A DNA stretch of 64,000 nt from Scytalidium lignicola (Eukaryota; Ascomycota; Leotiomycetes), in contig NCSJ02000056.1 in assembly GCA_002812745.2 (NCBI GenBank), forward strand, positions 1 through 64,000. Reading direction: 5' to 3'. The notes below the pieces were generated by a model that did no database searches, had not been told where the DNA came from, and saw only the letters and a list, made by a program, of their open reading frames with translations. The position numbers were made by a program, and so were the translations under genes. Positions 23,404 through 33,200 of this stretch are shown here, in pieces; the first letter of the stretch is position 1; each line of letters starts with the position of its first letter.

Positions 23404-24056
23404 TTTGGTGTTGGGTGGGAAGGGTCTAATTCAACTGAGGAAGAATATTAAATCTGAAGATGTGTTGAGAGAGGAAAGAATGATGCTGAGAATCAAGTAG
23501 AAAGTAGGAAGGATAAATTAGGATTAAACTTGAAAACTTTCGAAATGCCTGTTATAAGAATATGCAGGCAATATCGTACTTCACGAAATAGAGCGTTAAT
23601 CTAATCTAAACCAGCAATACACTTTTATTCTACTTTCTAAGCACCATTCTGATAAATTGATTGCGTGCATGCGTAATGTGGTCCTCTTTACACGGCTGAA
23701 GAGCTCCATGAGTTAGTGTCCAAAAGTTGGCCAGTTGCATGTGCAGGGAGGAGCTCCTCTCTATAGTAATGTTCAGGAATGGGGGAGTTGAGTGGGGCGC
23801 ATCACTTCCTTCTTTAGCTCTATATCACTCCTCCTTGACACATCTGACTTGGCCCCCAATTCGTATACTCCAAATAGATATCATGAGGTTTGATTTTATT
23901 GGATTCGCTCACCATGGTTATCCGACGTCCGTGAAGTGTTGAGACGAGTGAACAATTCCATACCTGGCCTGGGTTTGATCAACCCCGCTTATGAAATCAT
24001 GAAAATGGAGTATTCGTATGTTCTCTTACAGTAGTATTCTCTCTCATCTGTCGCTG
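23404..24056. promoter_or_regulatory. Divergent promoter, GST-2 / SDR reductase
   Basis: A 653-base divergent intergenic region with an exact cluster palindrome at 23750-23757 and a six-base core GAGCTC at 23701. No gene recognised. Confidence 0.6.
23750..23757. promoter_or_regulatory. Cluster palindrome GGAGCTCC, copy 7
   Basis: Context GGGAGGAGCTCCTCTC, 347 bases from the GST-2 start and 300 from the reductase start. It lacks the GTGG flank of the other six copies. Confidence 0.55.
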
Positions 24057-25136
24057 ATGATCTTCAATAGTAAAATTCTTGTTACTGGTGCGACTGGTTT
24101 CATTGGAGCACATGTTGTCGAAAACCTCCTGAGCCGCGGCATTCATGTTCGAGCTGCTGCTCGGTCAAAGTCCAAAGGCCATGCCTTGCTTGACTCCCAT
24201 CCACCTTCCATCCGAACCCTCCTTGAAGTTGTTTATATCGCCGATCTCGCGGCCCCTGGTGTCTTTGACACGGCAGTTCAAGGAGTTGATGCCGTAATTC
24301 ATGTCGCAAGTGTATGTTCCATCTCAGTCGAACGTTCCTTCAGTTACTAAGAGAATGGGGTAAAATAGCCACTTGACTATTCAGTGAAAAACAAAGAAAA
24401 AGAACTCATTATCCCGGCAATCAATGGCGTGCGTTCCCTGTTCCAAGCAGCCGCCAGGGGCAATGTAAAACGCATCGTCCTAACTTCCTCGTTCGGCGCA
24501 GTCCTCGACATGACACGCCCTTTTGAGACGGCCTACACATACACCTCAGCTGACTGGAACCCAATCACATACGCAGAGGCAGTGGATTCAAATGCAACGC
24601 CACAAGACGCGTATCGTGGGTCCAAAAAGTTCGCAGAGCAGGAGGCATGGCGGTTCATAAGAGAGGAAAAGCCAAAGTTCGATTTGGTCGTGATGTGTCC
24701 AAGTATGGTGTTTGGACCAGTTGCTGGCAAATTGGCTTCTGTCGACGGGCTGGGAGAGTCAGATAGGATGCTCTGGAAGGTGGTATCCGGTGGGGAGTTA
24801 CCACCAGCGCGGTTCAATTTCTGGGTTGACGTAAGGGATCTGGCTGAGTGTCACGTCAGAGCACTTGTGACGAGAGAAGCCGGGGGTAAGAGGTACTTGC
24901 CCATGCCGGAAGAAAAGTTCTCATATCAAAGAGCGCGTGAGATTATAAGTAAGAACTTTCCTGGGAAGAAAGGGCTTGCAACGGGGGTCCAGGTAATAAA
25001 TGAGGTTGTGGAGGTAGACGGAAAGGCTGTGGTCGAGGATCTAAGGCTGAAATATAGAAGGTTTGAAGACACGGTGGTAGATCTCATGAACCAGATCTTT
25101 GCATTAGATGGAAGATTTGACCAGGATGTCAGCTAG
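24057..25136 (+). CDS. Extended SDR: NADPH-dependent aldehyde/ketone reductase (methylglyoxal reductase/DFR-like)
   Basis: Cytosolic NAD(P)H oxidoreductase of the extended short-chain family, similar in layout to yeast Gre2-type aldehyde reductases. Exons 24057-24311 and 24369-25136 around a 57-nt intron; product 340 aa. The cofactor motif is TGATGFIG (glycines 11, 14, 17); the active site has LTSSFGAV and Tyr167-x3-Lys171 (AYRGSKKFAEQ). FNFWVDVRDLAECHV is also typical. The start at 24057 (MIFNSKILVTG) fits the family; an in-frame ATG at 24018 would add 13 residues with no match. It is the last full gene of the island and could reduce a reactive carbonyl made in the pathway. Confidence 0.9.
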
Positions 25137-25737
25137 TTTGCTCTTCTAATCCAGGGATAAACAAATTCGATGAGCTCTTGCTCAACGAGGAAGGATATTC
25201 TGAAGAGCTAGCAAAAGCTGGTTTCGTCAAGAGATATGATCAGAAGGTATAGCTTTAAAAATAAATTCATAACTCTTTAAAGTCGGCCACCTGCAGTTGT
25301 CTCGTCATCAGCTGATTAACTCGGTGGCCTTACTGGGCTATGCCCTGCTTATATTTACTTATATTTTCACACAACTCTCAAAGGATCATACCAAGAAAGC
25401 TCGATAAAAATTAATTTCATAGACAAGAAGATCCATTATCCTTCGAAAGAAGCCAGGTCCATGCCATATTACGAGGATAATCTGCCTTGGAGAGATTTAA
25501 GGATAGATTTTTGGAGAGATCCCCGAACATCGTTGCGTAGAGTGGACAACTTTCGCACGGCAGAACCGAATGGTAAGTAAATCATGATTGGTGGAGGGAG
25601 GAGGAGGAACGTGACCGCGCAACTTAGCAGACGGTGAAAGGGAAGCGACGCAGGTTAAGATTTCTTTCACCCCCCGTGCGCCATCTCTCAATTCCAATCA
25701 TGTCAACTTCTAATATTCCTTAAACTTCATTCATGCA
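25137..25737. other. Intergenic region with an orphan coding-like stretch
   Basis: About 600 bases. At 25154-25254 one frame reads GINKFDELLLNEEGYSEEL then AKAGFVKRYDQKV and a stop, with coding-like composition, but no start or gene context. The rest is the 3' region of the reductase and the upstream region of the truncated phosphotransferase gene. No cluster palindrome. Confidence 0.35.
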
Positions 25738-26331
25738 ATGTCCACAGATATTCGTGTGACGAATGAATATCAATGGCTTGATGCTCCTTCAGGTGTTCAT
25801 ATTCCAACTCCTAATGAACTTATCAAGCTTTGTGTAGCAGAAGATCCAAGAGGTTACAATATGGGTCTTGCCTACCCTCCAGAAGCACCAGTACTTTGGA
25901 TCAAATACGGACATTCGGTTATATGGAATGAGATTCCTGCACAAGCTATGGCACATCGCGAGCTTCAACACTTAGGGTCACCCGTCAGGGTTCCGGGAAT
26001 CTTTTATGCTTGTGAGATGGGAAAGCCTGGGATTACATACAATTTTGAAGTCAACTATAAGTCATACATTGTCATGGAATATGTCTCAGGCAAGACGGCA
26101 GCTAAATGGCTAGAATCCACTGAAGATCCGGCTCATAAGGAACGCATTTACCGCAAAGTAGCCTTTGCTCTCAGTGAATTGCACCTTATTCCCGTACCAC
26201 TAGATGCTCGCCCTGTTGCTACTGGTGGAGGATGTATTAGACACTGCTTCTTCGATTTGCAAGAAGCTCCACGCCAATACCAAACTACAGAGCAACTAGA
26301 GTTACATCTGAACTTGATAAATGCGCTTTGA
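25738..26331 (+). pseudogene. Phosphotransferase-family (APH/kinase-like) protein, truncated
   Basis: Uninterrupted 197-codon frame resembling fungal proteins of the aminoglycoside-phosphotransferase/choline-kinase superfamily. Visible are an N-lobe with VLWIKYGHSVIWNE (possible ATP-binding lysine), AQAMAHRELQHLGSPVRVPGI and a hinge SYIVMEYVSGKTAAKWL. It stops after ELHLNLINAL, exactly where sequence turns AT-rich, and lacks the H-x-D-x4-N catalytic loop and the metal-binding aspartate. It looks like a gene cut off at the repeat boundary; a product without a catalytic loop should be inactive. Less likely it is spliced to an exon lost in the AT block. Confidence 0.65.
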
Positions 26332-29300
26332 CAAACACTGTAGGAGGGGGTATAAGAACCTTCTTAAAGTTTTAAAAGATTTAAGGGTTATGATATTTAT
26401 AACCTTTAGTTAAAAGACTTAAACATGTTAATTAGAAAAAAAGCTTAATATTTTAAAGTAATTATAATTTTTATTACTTCTCCTTTTTTTTTTTTTTTTA
26501 CAAACATTAAAGGCATAATTAACAAGATTCAAGAGAAGTAAATTAATAATAGTCTTTTATACAACTTATAATACTTTTATAAGTAAAGTACTAAACTTGT
26601 TAACTAAACATAAAGTAAGATAGATTAAAGTAATATTTGAAGAAGATTAAATAGCATTTTATGTCTTACTAGAAAGTGCTTTACCAGAAACCATACTAAG
26701 TAAGGAGAGTATAATCTTGTTATAACTTAATATTCTTAATACCCCTTAAGAAGACTAAGCTAGTATAAGAGGTAATATATATAAGATTTACATCTTTAAT
26801 TTTATAATATTTAATTTTCATTACTATTTACATGTTTACATAATTATTATATTCAAGTATATTCAAATACAACTATGAATATGTTTAGGAGCATATTCTG
26901 CAAATATGTATTTGGTGAACATTACTCTTTTCTTTGTGTATGTAATCTGCTTTACAAAGCAAGTTCATAAGCATTATTAGCTAACAATCTCATAGTCTAT
27001 ATTACAATAATTATAAATGAATTACATCTTAACGAAAGTAGTACAAACTGACTTTAAATGTATATAACATCCTTTGTATGACCTGATTCTTTTATCCTTT
27101 TAAAGTTCTAACCATTTCTAGACAGTACAACATTCACATTCAATGACAATAACAAAAGCCTTGATGTTGTATAATTACAGTACATTCTCACAACTTGTAT
27201 ATCCTAATGAGGACTGGACTATGGTTTTAGATCTTGGTAAATATAAGAAGATTTAAAATCACATTGCTCAACAGTATTATCATAGAGTTCTTGGATGTAA
27301 TACTAGTTTACAACTTACTCGTTAAGTGTAAAGAAGGACTTTGTTTTACTGAAAGAGTACAAAGTTGTAGTAAAATCAATTTAAGGTTATGTATTACATG
27401 ACAAGTATTAAAGATCAGTTGTTTATGCTAAAACATTTTACTAAATGTATGAACTAAGGGATATGTTTGCAGACATAACGTTGAAAGGAGTTGAAGAATC
27501 CTTAAAAGTAATAACTGATGAAGGTAAGCTTAATTAGAGAATGTTGGTTTCTTATACAATAAGTTAATTAAATGTCCTTACTTTTTNATATAAGTACTCA
27601 GAATATTAGTCTTGTCGTTCATTAATTGTAAGAATACTTTTTNATTCAAGTTATTTAAGCTTTTACTTATTATACAATCAGTTATACAAGTAAGCTGACT
27701 ACAATGATGTTTTCTTGGCTTAACTATTATAATAGGTAAAGATAAGTCAGAAAATCCTACTTTTCATAAAGTATTTACTTAGCTTTTTATATAATTAAAT
27801 AATAATACACTAAATAAAGTATAACTAGTTATAATTAAAGTAAGGTTTAAGACTATTAAGATTAAAGATTTAATATACTTGAAATTTGTTATTAAATTCC
27901 TTAATAGCATTTTACAAGGTATTAACAAGCCTTTTAATATAATTTACATTCATAAATGTACTTATAGACAATATTATTTGGAAAGGGGTAAAAAATACTA
28001 TAACGTTCATTATTACTCTAGTTATTGCTCTGAGTTATGTTTTAGACTACTCTTATAGTATAAGAATAAAAGGATATTCATAAATAGTATAAGTTGTTTA
28101 TGATATTCTTCATAACTTATATCCTTAAGTATGCCTTAATTATTAATCTACTAAGTAATCTCCTTTATATGATAACAACAAAAATTAGCTGGTGGACACT
28201 GAAGCTTATGATCAAAGACAAATTATCATAAATACAATATATACATCAGACTATCAAAGTTACTCATCAAGAACTAGTATTTAAATAAAATACATTAATC
28301 TACTTTTTCCTAAGCATTAAGATGATAAATCAATAATCTCTCTTCTTCAAACAGTAATTAACAAACTAAGTCTTAACAAGAAATAAGAAATCATAAATGA
28401 TGTTAAAAGAGGATGGTAAACTTAAAACTTGTCTTATAAAAGCTCTTATACATTGTTATACCTAATGTACAAATTTATGATAAGTCAAGGATTATAATCT
28501 TATGTTAGAGCATGTCATTATATATACTGATTCCTTTATACAACAGCTTTTCTTATTGCTAATCCTTATATTAACTAACTAGATATATCTTAACAAATTT
28601 GTTTTANGTAAAAAACTTAAGCTTAAGTAAGTAAGCAAACATCTTACTACTTAATAAATGTTAACTTGTCTTAATTCTTAGAAGGTGAAGCTAAAAGTGA
28701 ACTAGCCTTTAGAAGTCCTTTTAGTAATAAGAGTTATAAATATCATGAAGGCCTTTATTTAAATCTAAACAAGACAAGTCTAAGTAAAAGTTATCTCTTT
28801 ATGTCTTAACCAACTTATTAACAACATCTATATAAAGGGTAAGTTTTATATTCTACTTATTATCTTGTAATTGTCGACATTAGGTAATCCATATAAGTTA
28901 CTCTAAAATATAGATCTTAACAATTTCCTGGAGAATCTAATTATAAATATCCTTCTTTATTATCCCTCCTGGATTTAGAATAAGGTAGTAAGCATAGATC
29001 TACAAGACTTCTACAAGTTGACAAACCTTGGCTAAGTAAGATAAAGGTTATAATGTTGTTGTGCAATGTAAGTATACTAATTTAATATCTTATAATAGTA
29101 AGTAAAGTATTAATGATTACATATGCTTAGTAGATAGTTTACATTGTAATATAAAGATGAGGAGTAAGCTTCCTCAAGTTACGTTAGTAAAAGAGAATTA
29201 AGTAATAACTCTCCTTATTATAATCTCTTAAAGATAGAAAATCAAAGCAGGTTAGCATATTTATCTTTGTATGTTCAAGCTTGATCTTAGCTTTATCTTC

Positions 29301-29882
29301 TACTAACACCTTTTTTTNCATCTTATTATATAAGTATAAGGATATTAATAAAACTATACTTATCCAGATTATGATTAATAAAATGAAAGGCTTTATAACC
29401 TAGCTTGTAAAGGCTTATATACAAGGAAGCATTACCTTATTTAGTAATCCTTCTAAACTTAAGATTAATTTAAAAAGATATAGAATAATATTCCTATTTA
29501 CAAGTAAGATTAGAATTACTAAACTATTACTTTATACTTAATAGACATTAGAGAAATACAATTAACAAAGAACTAATTGTTAACGAGTAATTCTGTTTTG
29601 GGAAATTGACAATATCATAGTATACAAGGAAAGTAATACAAACTTAACTTTACATTTAAGATGAGTAGAAGTACAAGTTAATTAAATAATAGTTGAATAT
29701 GTATACAAAGTAATTCAAGCATAAAATAAACTACTTGTTAATATGAGTTTACAAGAAGATACTCTTATAAAGATAAATAATTCAGTTGATTAGATTTAAA
29801 CCTTTAAGAGGTTGATATCATTGGTTTTTACTCTTTTTCAAAGATACAAGTTACTTATCATAACAGTAAAATGATAATAAGA
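26332..29882. repeat. AT-rich RIP-like repeat block, family not resolved
   Basis: About 3.5 kb of strongly AT-biased DNA with many stops in every frame. Short coding-like shreds exist (for example around 29370-29500) but none was assigned with confidence to a transposon family. Single 'n' calls at 27587, 27643, 28606 and 29318 adjoin homopolymers. Confidence 0.75.
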
Positions 29883-30253
29883 TGTTACAAAACTATGCTA
29901 TCCAGGTCACTGGATAGCCAAGGGTAAGGTAGATGTTCAGGGACAACAGAAACATATGATACACAAGCAGGTGACTAAGTCAGGGTAGGATCCAGTAATG
30001 TATTTAGGTTGAACACAAGGAGTCTACTCTTATGTTCTTACAGTGTACTTATATAGATAATGNAATCCAACTGTATTCCATTATTTATATAAGCATGCTG
30101 TAAGAATATAAGAGTAGACTCCTCATGTTCAATCTAAATACATTACTGGATCCTACCTTTGACTTAGTTGCTTATGTTATACATTTCCATGGTCCTTGAA
30201 TATTTACCTCACCCCTGGTTATCCAGTAACCTAGATAATGTAGTTTTATAACA
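29883..30253. repeat. Head-to-head pair of partial Gypsy LTRs (about 370-bp palindrome)
   Basis: 29883-30063 is the reverse complement of the inner part of the LTR seen at 35673-36016. 30075-30253 is the same part in forward orientation, ending in TAACA. Each arm is about 180 bases; both lack the outer half of the LTR. The arms meet around an 'n' at 30063. The forward arm acts as the 5' LTR remnant of the plus-strand Gypsy copy. Confidence 0.75.
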
Positions 30254-33200
30254 TTTTAAACATTGCTTATCTTGATAAATCAGGATTTGGAAACAGATAT
30301 ACTAGTAGATAACAACAATAAATAACAACCTGAAGAAGGTTCTGAAGAAGGCTTTGAAGAAGAATCTAAGGAGGGATCTGAAGAAGTATCTGAGGAAAGT
30401 TCAGAAGATAGTTCAGAAGAAAACCAAGATAAGGATTAGACTATTAAGAAAATTAACATCTAAGAAGGAATGTTAGAAGAAGTTGTTATACTATTAAGGC
30501 AATCTACTAGGTTAATAAAAGAATTAACTGTTAAGGAATTATTAAGAGTTGTAAGAAAGAAGTTAATACCTCTGTTACTTAAACCTAATCCAAAGTTAAT
30601 TCTAATACTAAGAGCTTTAAGCTCAGACCTTAATCCAGACCTTGATCCAGACTCTGAACCAGAATACAACACTGAACAAATCTTAATAACAACATCTAAA
30701 GAAGTTAAAATCATCAGACTAGACTTATTCTATAAAGACAAAAAGAAGTTTAAAGTATATCTTGCTCAGACAAGAACATACTTAGTCTTGAACGATTATC
30801 TATTGCTTAGAAATATACATAAGGTTTTATAAGCATCAACATACTTAAAAGAAGTAGTTAAAACTTGGTTTCAACCTTTTAAGGATAAATAATTCATGAC
30901 AAACAGAGAAATAACAAATTAAAAGATAATCAATATCATTATAAGTTAAGTCAACTACACAGAAGAACTTAAATGCTTGTATAAGGATGTTAACAAAAAA
31001 AGGAATACTAAGAAACAATTAACTCACCTCAGACAAACTAAGAGCCTTAACAAGTATACAATACTTTATCACTAGTATGTGGTATCAGTCAACTAAGAAG
31101 AAAAAGCTTATATATATCAGTATAAGACTAGACTTAAGGACTCCATCAAGAAAGAATTATACTGATGACTTATAATTATTACATTTGATACTCTTGTTGA
31201 CTTGTCTATCAAGATTAAAAATGAATAATATAAGATAATCTTAGACAAGAAAAGAGGATTTTACTTTAACCATAAAAAGACTAATGATAAAAAGGATTAA
31301 GAAGACCTTATAAAGTTAAACACCATAAAAAAAAGAGAAGACTTTTNAAAAGGAAAAGGAAAAAAACACTTTAAAAGAAAAAAGTAAAAAAAGGGAATTC
31401 CTTTAGAATCTTCCTTGAAGAACTTAACAAGAGAAGAAAAAAACAAGTTATATTTTAAGTACAAACTTCTTAAGTATATAACAAACACTTACAAAAGGGA
31501 TAATAAGCTAAGTATAATAGTTAAAGTTGAAGTTATAAGAATTCTGAGAATTATAAATATTTTGTCAAAATCTTCTAAAGAAGAAGACTTTAAAGATAAG
31601 GAAGGAAACTCCTCAGAAGAGGAAGTTCGTCAAGACTTGATAATTATATTATATCATGTTATTAAGACAAATGTGGATAAGATAACAATGACAAGAATCC
31701 TTAAAGCAGATTCTGTACTTATGACAAGAACTTAACATATAAGATACTCTTATAACAAGGAGAAAGTTGAGAATCAAGGTAAATAAAGATTGATTTTAAG
31801 GGTTAATAACATTTAGATGATTGTACTGTTAGATTTCAAAGTCATACTAACAAAATAATATCCTATTTCTGAAGAACTGTTAATCTTGAAATATTATTTT
31901 ACAATTAGCATAAGAGGATTAAGAGGATAAGAGATCCTAGACAGAAGTTAACTTTACAGAATTGTATAATAAGAAGAAGTGATTGTTAAAGTATAAGAAC
32001 TTAATCTTGGAGATCTTGCTTTAGTCTATAAGACTAACCTTTAGAGTATTATTATAAAGAAAGGAACATATGAATTCCTCTTGTTAATAGAAAGAACTCA
32101 AATCCAAGATAACTTTGATTAAATGCCTAAGGATGCTTAGATGATAATAAAAGAAAGATTAAGTTATGTTGTTTAAGATTAATATAACTTACAACAAGAA
32201 GGACTTTTGATGATAACTTACTAACAAAACCAATTAAAAGCAAAAACATAATACAGAGAAATCTAAGGTTTAGGAAAATCAGTAGAACAATTGCTTGAAG
32301 TTAAGTAATATCATACTGAACAAGAATAAAGGAAACTTGTTAAGATCATTATTGAACAAGCTAATTAGAATATAAAAGTATTATTTACAGTTAATAAACT
32401 AAAGGAAAAGTCCTTACCTTTAGAATTACTTATTATGTTACCAGAGAAAGAGGAATTTATACAGAAGATTAACTAACAATTCAACTAAGAAGTAATAGTA
32501 TACCCTTTGAATTTAACAATAAGAATTCTTAAGGAAAGTGATATTTCTATTATTAAGATAAGAGAACATCTTGGAAATAAGATAGTAAAATAAGTACAAG
32601 ATGTATACACATTTATAAATGATAAAAGCCTAGATAGACTAAGGTTAAGAAATCTTAGTAAAAGACAAATAATATTATTCAAGGAACTAGAAGAAAATAC
32701 TGAAGATCTGGAAATCAGTAATAATATATCAGTCAACAACATTAAGAATGTTAATCTCTACTTTATAAATAGTAGAAGTTCATTATACATAGATATAAAA
32801 TTATACAAAAAGTTAATAAAGGCCTTGATCAATTCAAAAGCTAAAAGAAACTTTATTAATAAACAAGTTGTAAAACAACTTAGACTTAACATAAAAGTTA
32901 AGGATAACAATTATCTAATATTGTTAACAAACAATATCAAGGTTCAAAAGCATATTAACATTCAAACTTAGAACTTGGATATAAAGTATAATAAAAGTTA
33001 TTAAGAAAGGATATCCTTTAATATTATAAAGTTAAGAACATATCAGGTTATCTTAAAAATTAAATGGATAAAGAAGTATAATTTAATAATTAATTGAAGA
33101 ACAAGTATAATTACCTTCCTAAAGGAAGAACAAAATCCAGTATCCTTAGGAGTTATCCATGTTAACAAAATCATNAAAACATATTCCTGAAGAATATTAT

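Noticed and set aside
30460..30714. Minus-strand 84-codon frame
   Set aside because: Antisense of the Gag-like region of Gypsy copy 1, which matches the second copy in the opposite strand.
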